Assembly (NCBI RefSeq): GCF_014649855.1
Contig: NZ_BMTV01000012.1
Location: 124,001 to 188,000 of the forward strand
Source of the DNA: Streptomyces roseolus
GTDB lineage: Bacteria > Actinomycetota > Actinomycetes > Streptomycetales > Streptomycetaceae
DNA: 64,000 nt
Reading direction: 5' to 3'
In this document: positions 7,238-15,949 of the stretch, piece after piece
Numbering within the stretch: position 1 is the stretch's first letter
How the letters are laid out: each line of letters begins with the position of its first letter
Notes under the pieces: model-generated
The model's input: the letters and a program-made list of their open reading frames with translations, nothing else
The model's database searches: none
Told to the model about the DNA's origin: nothing
Position numbers and translations under genes: made by a program

Positions 7238-7273
7238 TCCGTCCGTCCGGGGCCGGACGTCCTCCTCCGTCCG

Positions 7274-9109
7274 TCAGAGCGTCTTCTTCGGCGGGACCGC
7301 CGGGATGCCGAGGAAGGGCAGCCGCAGCGCGCCGAACGCCTCGGCCGGGACCGCCGGGGACTTCGGCTCGACCGCCGCCACGCGCGCGTACGCCTCGCCC
7401 TGCCGCGGCCGCGGGTCCTCCTCGCCCTTGTTCGGCCAGAAGGACATGGCCCGCTCCGCCTGCGCGGTGATCGTCAGCGACGGGTTCACACCGAGGTTGG
7501 CGGAGACCGCCGAGCCGTCGACGACCGAGATGCCCGGGTGGCCGTAGAGCCGGTGGTAGGGGTCGATGACGCCGGACTCCGCGTCCGCGCCGATGGGGCA
7601 GCCGCCGAGGAAGTGCGCGGTCAGCGGGGTGCCCATCAGCTCGCCGACGTTGGAGCCGGCGAAGCCGTTGATCTCCTCGGAGAGGAGGGTCGCGGCCCGG
7701 GTCGCCGCCTCGATCTGCGTCGGGTTCGGCGCCCCGTGGCCCTGGCGGGCGGTGAGCAGGCCCTTCCCGATGCCGCCGGGCTTGCGGTAGGTCGTCAGCG
7801 AGTTGTCGAGGGACTGCATGACGAGGCCGATGATGGTCCGCTCGGACCAGCGCCGGTTGGAGAGCGAGCGCAGCGCGAGCAGCGGGTGCCGGGCCATGTT
7901 GAGGGCCCAGTTGCGCACCCGGTGGGCGCCGTACGGGACCTGGAGGACGGTGAGGCCGCCCATCGAGTTGGAGCCCTTGCCGTAGCGGACCGGCTCGATA
8001 TGGGTGTTCGCGTCCGGGTGGACGGACGAGGTGATGGCGACGCCCCGGGTGAAGTCGGGCTTCTGCCCGCCGTGCTTGCGCCGGTAGCGGCGGTCGGTGG
8101 TCTGGGCGCCGACCAGGCCCTCCGAGTTGGTGCGGGTCAGCTCGCCGAGCCGGGCGGAGATCCGGGGCAGCAGCCCGCTGTCCTTCATGCGGTGGAGCAG
8201 GGTCTGGGTGCCGTACGTGCCGGCCGCGATGACCACCCGGCGGGCGGTGAAGGTGCGGCCCCTGCCCTTCTTCCGGTTGTCGGTGGGGAGGGTCTTCACG
8301 GCGAAGCCGCCGCGCGAGTCCTCGGTGACGGCGACGACCGAGGTCATCGGGTGGACGACCGCGCCCGCCTTCTCGGCGAGGTAGAGGTAGTTCTCGTTGA
8401 GGGTGTTCTTGGCGCCGTGGCGGCAGCCGGTCATGCACTCGCCGCACTCGATGCACGCCTTGCGGGAGGGGCCCACACCGCCGAAGAAGGGGTCGGCCAC
8501 CTCTCCGCCGGGCTTCGCCTTCGCGGTGCCGGCCCCGTCCTCGCCGACGGCGTCCTGTCCGTCCCCGAAGAAGACGCCGACCGGCGCCATGTGGAAGGTG
8601 TCGCCGATCCCCATGGCCTGGGCGGCGGCCTTCAGGTGCACGTCGGAGGGGGTCACCGTCGGGTTGAGCCGGACGCCCAGCATCCGCTTCGCCTGGTCGT
8701 AGTACGGGGCGAGCTCGGCGCGCCAGTCGGTGATGTCCTTCCACTGCGGGTCGTCGAAGAACGGCGCCAGCGGCTCGTACAGCGTGTTCGCGTAGTTGAG
8801 GGAGCCGCCGCCGACGCCGGCGCCGGCGAGGACCATCACGTTGCCGAGCAGGTGGATGCGCTGGATGCCGTACAGGCCGAGGGTCGGCGCCCACAGGAAG
8901 TTCTTCAGGTCCCAGGAGTTCTTCGGCAGGGTCTCCCGGGTGAAGCGGCGGCCGGCCTCCAGGACGCCGACCCGGTAGCCCTTCTCGGTGAGCCGGAGGG
9001 CGGTGACCGAACCTCCGAAGCCGGAGCCGACCACGAGGACGTCGTAGTCGTACGCGTCCTCGGCCGGGGCCGCCTCGTCCTGGATTCGGGCAGGGGGTAC
9101 CGCGGTCAT
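7274..9109 (-). CDS. GMC-family FAD-dependent oxidoreductase (cholesterol-oxidase-like)
   Basis: A 611-residue flavoprotein. The FAD dinucleotide loop is 'VLVVGSGFGGSVTALRL' (about residues 24-40), the GMC signature is 'LAGAGVGGGSLNYANT', and the C-terminal FAD segment is 'ISVVDGSAVSANLGVNPSLTI'. A ferredoxin-like cysteine cluster, 'CIECGECMTGCRHGAKNT', is typical of the GMC subgroup related to cholesterol oxidases and to large-substrate alcohol or sugar dehydrogenases. No Tat or Sec signal is seen, so it is probably cytoplasmic. The ATG at 9109 has GAGGAG 6 bases before it. It lies 83 bases downstream of the succinate-semialdehyde dehydrogenase gene and may be co-transcribed. The substrate is unknown. 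Confidence 0.88.
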   Translation of the reverse strand: MTAVPPARIQDEAAPAEDAYDYDVLVVGSGFGGSVTALRLTEKGYRVGVLEAGRRFTRETLPKNSWDLKNFLWAPTLGLYGIQRIHLLGNVMVLAGAGVGGGSLNYANTLYEPLAPFFDDPQWKDITDWRAELAPYYDQAKRMLGVRLNPTVTPSDVHLKAAAQAMGIGDTFHMAPVGVFFGDGQDAVGEDGAGTAKAKPGGEVADPFFGGVGPSRKACIECGECMTGCRHGAKNTLNENYLYLAEKAGAVVHPMTSVVAVTEDSRGGFAVKTLPTDNRKKGRGRTFTARRVVIAAGTYGTQTLLHRMKDSGLLPRISARLGELTRTNSEGLVGAQTTDRRYRRKHGGQKPDFTRGVAITSSVHPDANTHIEPVRYGKGSNSMGGLTVLQVPYGAHRVRNWALNMARHPLLALRSLSNRRWSERTIIGLVMQSLDNSLTTYRKPGGIGKGLLTARQGHGAPNPTQIEAATRAATLLSEEINGFAGSNVGELMGTPLTAHFLGGCPIGADAESGVIDPYHRLYGHPGISVVDGSAVSANLGVNPSLTITAQAERAMSFWPNKGEEDPRPRQGEAYARVAAVEPKSPAVPAEAFGALRLPFLGIPAVPPKKTL

Positions 9110-9192
9110 GGCTCTCCTCGCAGAACCTCGTGGGAAAAGTGAGAAACGTAAGGAACACGGCTGGACGGACACGGGCGGGTGCGGACGCGGCG

Positions 9193-10857
9193 TCAGCTCA
9201 GGCGCAGGGTCTTCAGCGCCTTCAGGGAGAGGCTCATCACCGCCGCGTACGTCGCGTCGTCCATCCCGAAGGACGGCGCCAGCGGCATCAGCCGCTGCTG
9301 GGCGACGGTCTGGGCCTCGGTGTACTTGAGGATGCCCTCGGAGCCGTGGCGGCGGCCGAGGCCGGAGTCCTTCATGCCGCCCATCGGCGCGCGGACGCTG
9401 CCGTACGCGGGCGCGTACCCCTCGTTGATGTTGACCGTGCCGGTGCGCAGCCGGGCGGCGACGGCGTGGCCGCGGCGCGCGTCGGTGGTCCAGACGGAGG
9501 AGTTGAGGCCGTACGGGGTGGCGTTGGCGCGCTCGATCACCTCGTCCTCGTCGGTGAAGCGGTAGACCGAGACGACCGGGCCGAAGGTCTCCTCGGCGCA
9601 GACGGCCATCGGGGCCTCGACGCCGTCGAGGATGGTCGGCTCGTAGAAGAGCGGGCCGAGGTCGGGGCGGGCGACGCCGCCGGCGACGAGCGTGGCGCCC
9701 TTGGCGACGGCCTCGTCGACGTGCCGGGTGACGGCCTCCAGCTGGCGCTCGCCGACGAGGGAGCCCATGTCGGCGCCGTACGCGAGGGAGTTGCCGAGGC
9801 GCATGGCCTTGGTGCGGGCGGCGAAGCGGTCGAGGAAGGCGTCGGCGATCGACTCGTGGACGTACAGGCGCTCGATGGAGATGCAGAGCTGGCCGGCGGA
9901 GGAGAAGCAGGCGCGGACGGCGCCCTCGGCGGCCTTCTCGACGTCGGCGTCCCTCAGGACCAGCATGGCGTTCTTGCCGCCGAGTTCGAGGGAGACGCCG
10001 ACGAGCCGGGCGGCGGCGCCCTTGGCGACCTCGATGCCCGTGCGGGTGGAGCCGGTGAAGGAGACGTAGTCGGCGTGGCGGACGACCTCGGGGCCGACGA
10101 CCGGGCCCTCGCCGAGCACGACCTGGAAGACCTCGGCGGGCAGCCCGGCCTCGATCAGCAGCTCGCGGGCCCACAGGGCGGTGAGCGCGGTCTCGGTGTC
10201 GGGCTTCATGACGAGCGCGTTGCCCGCCACGAAGGCGGGCAGGGCGTCGCCGACGGAGAGCTCAAAGGGGTAGTTCCAGGGCGCGATCTGGCCGACGACC
10301 CCGCGCGGCTGGCGCAGCTCGGTGACCTTGGTGAGGGTCGGGACGACGCCGGTGTGCCGCTTGGGGCGGAGGTACGAGGACGCCTTGCGGCCGTAGTGGC
10401 GGGCGGCGACGGCGACCGCGAGGACCTCCTCGTGGGCGTGCAGCCGGGCCTTGCCGGTCTCCAGCTGGATGAGGTCGAGGATCTCGGACTGGCGGGCGAG
10501 GACCAGGTCGTGGAAGCGCAGCAGGACGGCGGCGCGGGCCCGGACGGGGGTGGCGGCCCAGGCGGCCTGGGCGGCGCGGGCGCGGTCGAACGCCTCGGCG
10601 ACGTCCTCCGGGGTGGCCTCCGGCAGGTCCGCCAGCTTCGCCCCGGTGAAGGGCGTGTGGTTGGCGGTGCGGCCGGAGCCGACGACCCCCCGGGTGAGCC
10701 GGGCGACCAGCTCGGGCGTCACGACGTCGGCGGCGGTCCGGGCTCCGGCCGGCGCGGGGGCGACCGGGTTGGTCGCGCCGGCCGGGGCGGCGGGGCGGGC
10801 CGCCGGGGCGGGGTCGGCGGCGATCGTGAGGGCGGCGGGGGCCTGCGAGTCCGTCAT
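9193..10857 (-). CDS. gabD2: Succinate-semialdehyde dehydrogenase (NADP+), GabD2 type
   Basis: Oxidises succinic semialdehyde to succinate, linking GABA and related catabolism to the citric acid cycle. At 554 residues it is somewhat long for the family because of an Ala/Pro-rich N-terminal tail of about 45 residues. Aldehyde dehydrogenase motifs are present: 'APWNYPFELS', the NAD(P)-loop 'VSFTGSTRTGIEVAK', the general base in 'SLELGGKNAMLVL', the catalytic Cys in 'SSAGQLCIS', and 'EETFGPVVSVYRF'. The ATG has no ribosome site and a TACCCT -10 candidate (10865-10870) ends 8 bases upstream, so the mRNA may be leaderless. A 16-base palindrome lies 75 bases upstream. Confidence 0.9.
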   Translation of the reverse strand: MTDSQAPAALTIAADPAPAARPAAPAGATNPVAPAPAGARTAADVVTPELVARLTRGVVGSGRTANHTPFTGAKLADLPEATPEDVAEAFDRARAAQAAWAATPVRARAAVLLRFHDLVLARQSEILDLIQLETGKARLHAHEEVLAVAVAARHYGRKASSYLRPKRHTGVVPTLTKVTELRQPRGVVGQIAPWNYPFELSVGDALPAFVAGNALVMKPDTETALTALWARELLIEAGLPAEVFQVVLGEGPVVGPEVVRHADYVSFTGSTRTGIEVAKGAAARLVGVSLELGGKNAMLVLRDADVEKAAEGAVRACFSSAGQLCISIERLYVHESIADAFLDRFAARTKAMRLGNSLAYGADMGSLVGERQLEAVTRHVDEAVAKGATLVAGGVARPDLGPLFYEPTILDGVEAPMAVCAEETFGPVVSVYRFTDEDEVIERANATPYGLNSSVWTTDARRGHAVAARLRTGTVNINEGYAPAYGSVRAPMGGMKDSGLGRRHGSEGILKYTEAQTVAQQRLMPLAPSFGMDDATYAAVMSLSLKALKTLRLS

Positions 10858-10931
10858 GAGGCCGAGGGTAGGCCTCGTTCCGACCTTTGGGTACCCGCCG
10901 GTAACGCGTTTTCACCCCGCACACACATCGC

Positions 10932-10947
10932 GCCAGTGATCACTGGC
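10932..10947. promoter_or_regulatory. Perfect 16-base palindrome upstream of gabD2, possible operator
   Basis: GCCAGTGATCACTGGC is a perfect palindrome centred about 82 bases before the gabD2 start, in an otherwise plain 150-base gap. The size and symmetry fit a dimeric TetR/GntR-type repressor or activator site. No regulator gene is adjacent. Confidence 0.45.
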
Positions 10948-11007
10948 ACATAAGCCCTGATCAGCGGCTCACGGCCCCACGGGCCCCTCGTGAAGATTTT
11001 TCCGGGG

Positions 11008-12705
11008 TCAGGTGCCGGGTGCCCGCCAGTGCTGGAGGACGAGGTCGAACTGCTCGCGCGTCGTGTCCCAGCTCGACTCCGGCGAGGTCATGTAGATCGC
11101 GTACTCGGTGCCGTCGTCGGCGTAGTACAGCCGGTCGATCGCGTGCCGGGGGCCCGGGAAGTTCTGCTTCTCGGTCCAGGTGAACTCCCAGAGCGCGGAC
11201 TTGACGTGATCGCGGTAGGTGCTCTGGTTCAGCCACACCCGCCGGTAGTCCATCCGCTTCTTGAGCGTCTTCTCCAGGTCCAGGAGGTGGGCGTACGGGG
11301 TGTCGAAGTCGGGGCTCGGGTCGATGCTGATCCGGAGGCGGTGGTTGCCGCGGTCCGGGGTGTAGTCGATGTTGTCGTTCTCCACCTGGCGCTTCCAGCC
11401 CTTCGGGACGATCAGCGAGAAGCCCTTGGGGTCGTCGACCCGCTTCCAGCCGGCCGGTACCTCGTCCGCCGCGACGCCCTTGCGGTCGGTGGCGGTGGGA
11501 CCGGGGGTGGTGGGACCGCTGCTCGCCACCGGGCCCGGCACGCCCCCGCCTCCCCCGCCGCCGTACTGCATCACGGCGAAGACGGCGCCGCCCGCGACGG
11601 CGGCGGCGAGCACCGCGGTGAGGACGGCGGAGCGCCAGCGGCCCTTCCCCGCGGGGGCGGCGGGGCGCGGGCCCGGCGCGGGGGGCGCGGGCGGGGGCGT
11701 GAAGGTCCCGGCCGCGTTCCCCGCCGGGTCGGGCCACTCGACGGTGCGCGGGGTCAGGGGCGACCCCGCGGTCACCGCGGCCTCGGGGACGGCGGCCGCA
11801 CCGGAGGACGTGCCGGCCTGCTCCAGGTCCATCCGCTGCGTCGGCACGTACGCCTGCGCGGTCTGCGGGCTGCGGCCCTCCATCGCGTCGAGCAGCATCC
11901 GCTCGGTCTCGTCCGCGCGCGGGCGCTGCTCCGGGTCCTTGCGCAGCAGCGCGACGATGACGGCGGCGAGCGGCCCCGCGTTCGCCGGGGGCGGCGGCTC
12001 CTCGCCGACGACGGCCTGCATGGTGCTGATCGGGGAGGTGCGGCGGAACGGCGAGGTGCCCTCGACGGCCGTGTACAGGGTGGCGCCGAGCGACCAGAGG
12101 TCGGAGGCCGGGCCGGGGTCGCCGCCCCGTACCCGCTCGGGCGCCAGATAGTCGATGGAGCCGACGAGTTCACCGGTCCGGGTGATGGTGGAGTCGCCCT
12201 CGATCGCCGCGATGCCGAAGTCGGTGATGAGGACCCGCCCGTCCCGGGCGAGCAGGACGTTCCCGGGCTTCACGTCCCGGTGCAGCACGCCGGCCGCGTG
12301 CGCGGCGCGCAGCGCGCCGACGACGTGGAGGCCGACCCGGGCCGCCTCGCGGGGCGCGATCGTCCCGGCCTCCTTGACGGCGTCGGCGAGCGACGGGCCG
12401 TCGACGAACTGCATGACGATCCAGGGGCGGGCGTCGTGTTCGAGGACGTCGTGGACGGTCACCACACCGGGGTGGGTGATCCGGGCGGCGGCCCGCGCCT
12501 CCTTCTGGGTGCGGGCGTGCAGCACCAACCGGTCGGCCTCGGCGACGAACCGGCCCGCCGTCAGTTCCTTCACCGCCACCACGCGGTGCAGCACCTCGTC
12601 GTGCGCGCGCCAGACCCTGCCCATGCCGCCGCGTCCGATGGACTCGACGAGCCGGTACCGTCCGGCGAGCAGCAGCCCCGCGCCTGTGCCCTGAGAATCT
12701 TCCAC
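11008..12705 (-). CDS. Receptor-type Ser/Thr protein kinase with extracytoplasmic domain
   Basis: A 565-residue kinase of the PknB/Hanks type. The kinase domain (about residues 12-275) has the glycine loop 'IGRGGMGRVW', ATP-binding Lys46, 'VLHRDVKPGNVLL' with catalytic Asp144, 'DFG' at 162-164 and 'YLAPERVRG', so it should be active. A proline/alanine linker leads to one transmembrane helix ('SAVLTAVLAAAVAGGAVFAVM'), a poly-Gly stretch, and an outside domain opening 'AGWKRVDDPKGFSLIVPKGW'. The same opening is found in the two kinase-like neighbours. The start is GTG at 12705 with GGGGGC 5 bases ahead; an upstream ATG at 12789 lacks a ribosome site. It is the third gene of the leftward kinase cluster. 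Confidence 0.9.
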   Translation of the reverse strand: MEDSQGTGAGLLLAGRYRLVESIGRGGMGRVWRAHDEVLHRVVAVKELTAGRFVAEADRLVLHARTQKEARAAARITHPGVVTVHDVLEHDARPWIVMQFVDGPSLADAVKEAGTIAPREAARVGLHVVGALRAAHAAGVLHRDVKPGNVLLARDGRVLITDFGIAAIEGDSTITRTGELVGSIDYLAPERVRGGDPGPASDLWSLGATLYTAVEGTSPFRRTSPISTMQAVVGEEPPPPANAGPLAAVIVALLRKDPEQRPRADETERMLLDAMEGRSPQTAQAYVPTQRMDLEQAGTSSGAAAVPEAAVTAGSPLTPRTVEWPDPAGNAAGTFTPPPAPPAPGPRPAAPAGKGRWRSAVLTAVLAAAVAGGAVFAVMQYGGGGGGGVPGPVASSGPTTPGPTATDRKGVAADEVPAGWKRVDDPKGFSLIVPKGWKRQVENDNIDYTPDRGNHRLRISIDPSPDFDTPYAHLLDLEKTLKKRMDYRRVWLNQSTYRDHVKSALWEFTWTEKQNFPGPRHAIDRLYYADDGTEYAIYMTSPESSWDTTREQFDLVLQHWRAPGT

Positions 12706-12850
12706 TTGCCCCCGCCCCGTAGCTTCCGGTGCCAGGTTACGGAGGAGGGGACGGCGGACGGAACCGCGGGGCCCGCAAAGGAACCGCACCGTGACCGCGG
12801 GCGCCCGTACCGACCGGGTGGTCGGCCCCGGCCCCGGCCGGTGACGCGGC

Positions 12851-15800
12851 TCAGCGGCCCGGACGGAAGCCCTTGACCGCCTCGCCGTAGATCTCCGAGA
12901 CCCTGTCCCGGTCGCTGTCGGGACCGATCACCTGGACGACGTGGTACCGGCCGCCCTCGATGAGCGCGAGGTTGTGGACGAAGACCTTGCGGCCCGCGCC
13001 GTCGTACCAGGTGTACTGGCCCTCGGCGGTGGGCGTGCGGCCGATGTCCACCCGCCGCGACCTCACCAACTCGGACCAGCTGGACTGCCGGTAGGGCTCC
13101 AGCTCCCGCTCCTTGGTGTTCTGGTACTCCAGCGGATCGGAGCCGTTGTCCCGGACGCTGTCCCGGCCCGGCACGACGATCATCGTGAAGTCGCCGCCGG
13201 TGTAGCGGACTTGGCCCGCCGCGTTGACGGGGCTGCGCCGCCAGTCGCGCGGCACCCCGATCCGGAAGCCCTCCGGGTCCTCGCGCAGCACGTAACCGGA
13301 GGCCAGGGCGGGGCCGGAGGCGGACGCGGGCGGGGAGGCGGGGGCCGAGGTCGGGGCGGGCGGGGCCGACGTCGGGGCGGTGGGCGGCGGGGTGGTGGTC
13401 GCGGCGGTCCCGGTGGGCTCCGCGGCCGGCGGCGCCGTGGTCGCCGTCGGACGGGCGCCGGCGGGCTTCTCGCTGCCCCGGGGCAGGGCGACGGCGACGT
13501 ACGCGAGGGCGGCGCCGAGCAGCAGGAGCCCGACGAGCAGCACGTGCCGGCCGCGCGGGCGCGGGGAGGTCCGGGGGCGCGGCGGCTCGGGCTCCGCGTC
13601 CTCGTATCCGTACGCGTACTCCTGGCGGGGCTCGTACTCCTGGTGATGCTCGTACGCCCGGTGGGACTCGTGTTCCTGGCGGGATTCGTGGTCCTGGCGG
13701 GGGCCGTGGTCCTGACGGGATGCGTGGTCCCGGGGTTCGAACAGTTCCTGTGGCGCGAAGGGTTCCTCGGGTACGGGGGTGGGCGCGGGCGCGGAGACCG
13801 GCGCGGGCCCGGCCGCCGCCTTGCCGCCCCGGGGGTCCTTGCCGCGGCGGTGGCGGTGGCGGTTGCGGCCCGAACCGGCGGCGCGACGGCGGCGCACCAG
13901 CTCGCCCCTGCGGCGCAGGATCGGCAGCCGCCTCGCGTCGAACGGCGACCGGGGCGCGGCCGGGAAGTCCGCCTCGGGCTCGGGCGCGGAGCGGACCAGC
14001 GACCGCAGCCAGCCGCGCAGCTCCTCGAAGTCGGGTCGCTCGGTGGGGTCCTGGCGCAGCAGCGACTCCACCACCGGGCGCAGCGGGCCGCACTCCTCGG
14101 CGAAGGCGGGCGGTTCGGCGCAGACCAGCTGGACGAGCTCGGCGGCGCTGTCCTCGGGGTAGGGGGCGTGGCCCTGGACGGCCCGGTAGAGCAGCGCGCC
14201 GAGCGCCCACAGGTCGGTGGCGGGGCCGATCGGCGGGGCGAGCCGCCAGTTCTCGTGGACGGGACCGGCCTGTTCGGGCGCCCAGCGCTCGGTGACGGCG
14301 CCGACGACGGCGATCCGGGTCTGCCGGGCCCGCTCGGCGGCGAGCCGGGTGGCCGGGCCCCGGTACCGCTCGCCCGCCGGAACCTGCTGCGCGGGGACGG
14401 CGGCGGCACCGGCGTGCGCCGGGACCGCGCGGGCGGGCTCCGGGGCGGCCGCCGTGTACCCGGCGGGCAGCGCCGGGCGGCCGGAACCGGGCAGCAGCGG
14501 GCTCCCGCCGGCCGGGACGGGCGGCGAGCCGTCCCGGGAGGCGTGCGGGCCGTCGGTCCAGCTGCCCTTGAGCATCAGGCGGGGCGGGTGCGGGCCGTCG
14601 CCGTACGGCCGCCGGCCGTCCGCGTCGCCGCCCTCGTCGACGTCCTCGTCCCCGTCGTCCCCGTCGTCCTCGTCGTCCGCCGCCCGCGCCCACCACTGCG
14701 GCGCGGGCCCGGGCCGGCCGGCCTCCGGAAGGGCCGCTTCGGCCCGGGACGCCGGGCCCGGCTCGGACCCGGGATCCGGCTCGGGAGCGCGCTGGACCGG
14801 GAGCGGACCGGTGTCGCCGAGGCGCGCGGCGGCGGCGCGGGTGGCCGCGCGGTAGGCGGCGATGGCCCCCGCCCTGGCCGCCCGCAGATCGGCGCTGGGC
14901 GGCACCGCCGGGGCCTCCGGCGGGCTCGCGGGGCGCGGGGCGGGGGTCGCGGTCCCGTAGGGATCGACCCCGTACGGGACGGGCTCGGCGGCAGGCGGCG
15001 GTTCGGGGACGTCACCCTCCGGCGCCACGTACTCCCCGGTCTCGTACCCGTCGGACTCGTACGCCCGCGTCTCGTACCCGTCGGCCGCGTACGCCTGCGT
15101 CTCGTACACCTCGGGCTCGTACGCCTCGGTCTCGTGTGCCTCGGTCTCGTACGCCTCGGTCTCGTGCGCCTCCTCGGCGGCCTCGTCGTAGGCCTCCGCC
15201 TCGTACTCCTCGTACTCCCCCTGCTCCTCGTGCTCCGTGTACTCTCCCCGCTCCTCGTACGCGTCCTCCGGGGCCCGGAAGGCGGGGTCGTCGGGGTCCG
15301 GGACGGGGGCGTAGCCGCAGAGCGCCTCCTCGGCGGCACCGGCGGCGAGGCCGGTGAGGAGGACCCGGCCGTCGTCACAGACGAGGACCGTGCGGGCGGT
15401 GATGTTGCGGTGGACCCAGCCGTGGGCGTGGAGGGCGCGCAGGGCGGTGAGGACGTCCGCGGCGATCTCCGCGGCGCGGAAGGGGTTGAGCGGGCCCTCG
15501 TCGAGGAGGGCGGAGAGCGGGCGCGCGGCCACGTACTCGCTGACTATCCACAGCGAGCCGGCCTCCGCGAAGACGTCGAAGACCTGGTCGAGTAACGGGT
15601 GGTCGGGGATCTGGGCGGCGGCCTGGGCGGCCTCGATCGCCCGGCGGACGACCGGTTCGGCCGGTCTGCGGGTGGCGCCGCCCCCGGCGCCGTACGCCCC
15701 GCTGGGCGCGGGTCCCTCGCCGAGGACCTCCGCGTCGACGATCTCGGGCAACGGGACCTGACGGACCCGCACCTCCTGCCCGCTGTACGTGTCGAAGGCG

Positions 15801-15895
15801 CGGGTGTCGGCGAGGTCGACGAGGCCCGCGGAGCCGGCGGGCGGCAGCGGAAGGCGGTAGCGCTCCGCGAGCACTCGTCCCGCGTACTCGTCCAC
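12851..15895 (-). CDS. Large membrane pseudokinase with Tyr/Glu-rich insertion and extracytoplasmic domain
   Basis: A 1014-residue protein with a recognisable but degenerate Hanks kinase fold. There is no glycine-rich loop, the ATP lysine is replaced (Arg45 in 'EVRVRQVPLP'), the catalytic HRD reads HRN (162-164, 'WVHRNITARTVLV'), and DFG reads TGL (181-183). The C-lobe resumes only after an insertion of roughly 300 residues with 'ERWAPEQ' and 'ATDLWALGALLYRAVQG'. The insertion holds Y-E-T-E repeats (213-290) and Pro/Ala-rich sequence. One membrane helix (about 784-804) precedes an outside domain opening 'SGYVLREDPEGFRIGVPRDW', like those of its two neighbours. It is therefore probably a scaffold or allosteric partner of the neighbouring active kinases, not a kinase. 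It lies 54 bases behind the kinase at 15950-18286. Confidence 0.85.
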   Translation of the reverse strand: MDEYAGRVLAERYRLPLPPAGSAGLVDLADTRAFDTYSGQEVRVRQVPLPEIVDAEVLGEGPAPSGAYGAGGGATRRPAEPVVRRAIEAAQAAAQIPDHPLLDQVFDVFAEAGSLWIVSEYVAARPLSALLDEGPLNPFRAAEIAADVLTALRALHAHGWVHRNITARTVLVCDDGRVLLTGLAAGAAEEALCGYAPVPDPDDPAFRAPEDAYEERGEYTEHEEQGEYEEYEAEAYDEAAEEAHETEAYETEAHETEAYEPEVYETQAYAADGYETRAYESDGYETGEYVAPEGDVPEPPPAAEPVPYGVDPYGTATPAPRPASPPEAPAVPPSADLRAARAGAIAAYRAATRAAAARLGDTGPLPVQRAPEPDPGSEPGPASRAEAALPEAGRPGPAPQWWARAADDEDDGDDGDEDVDEGGDADGRRPYGDGPHPPRLMLKGSWTDGPHASRDGSPPVPAGGSPLLPGSGRPALPAGYTAAAPEPARAVPAHAGAAAVPAQQVPAGERYRGPATRLAAERARQTRIAVVGAVTERWAPEQAGPVHENWRLAPPIGPATDLWALGALLYRAVQGHAPYPEDSAAELVQLVCAEPPAFAEECGPLRPVVESLLRQDPTERPDFEELRGWLRSLVRSAPEPEADFPAAPRSPFDARRLPILRRRGELVRRRRAAGSGRNRHRHRRGKDPRGGKAAAGPAPVSAPAPTPVPEEPFAPQELFEPRDHASRQDHGPRQDHESRQEHESHRAYEHHQEYEPRQEYAYGYEDAEPEPPRPRTSPRPRGRHVLLVGLLLLGAALAYVAVALPRGSEKPAGARPTATTAPPAAEPTGTAATTTPPPTAPTSAPPAPTSAPASPPASASGPALASGYVLREDPEGFRIGVPRDWRRSPVNAAGQVRYTGGDFTMIVVPGRDSVRDNGSDPLEYQNTKERELEPYRQSSWSELVRSRRVDIGRTPTAEGQYTWYDGAGRKVFVHNLALIEGGRYHVVQVIGPDSDRDRVSEIYGEAVKGFRPGR
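15026..15259 (-). repeat. In-frame tandem repeats in the pseudokinase gene
   Basis: About 78 codons encode degenerate five-to-six-residue units such as AYETEAHETEAYE, then GYETRAY and GYETGEY. The DNA shows repeated blocks close to 'tcgtacgcctcggtc', a 15-base unit, so copy number may vary between strains. The product is a very acidic, tyrosine-rich, probably disordered loop. Confidence 0.75.
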
Positions 15896-15949
15896 GGCGC
15901 CTCCCCCTGCGCATTGGTCGTGCCCCGCCCCTCACGATACGGGCCGCGG

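Larger units (their letters stand above)
6481..7273. other. 790-base gene-free stretch with repeats, hairpins and an orphan terminator
   Basis: No reading frame here has a ribosome site and credible protein sequence. What it holds: an 18-base-period C/G repeat (6488-6525), a two-part inverted repeat (6747-6795), a further hairpin around 6841-6880 (GCGGTCGG ... CCGACCGC), a strong rightward terminator (7053-7093), a 14-base palindrome (7113-7126) and the GMC oxidoreductase terminator. The structured middle plus a rightward terminator 570 bases past chorismate mutase suggest an RNA gene or a very long 3' leader. I could not match it to tmRNA, RNase P RNA, SRP RNA or 6C RNA signatures. Confidence 0.5.

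Noticed and set aside
7274..10174. One very long leftward open frame running from the GMC oxidoreductase through the next gene, suggesting a dehydrogenase-oxidoreductase fusion
   Set aside because: Upstream of 9109 the frame reads Arg/Pro-rich sequence antiparallel in phase to the true succinate-semialdehyde dehydrogenase frame; a good ribosome site precedes the ATG at 9109.
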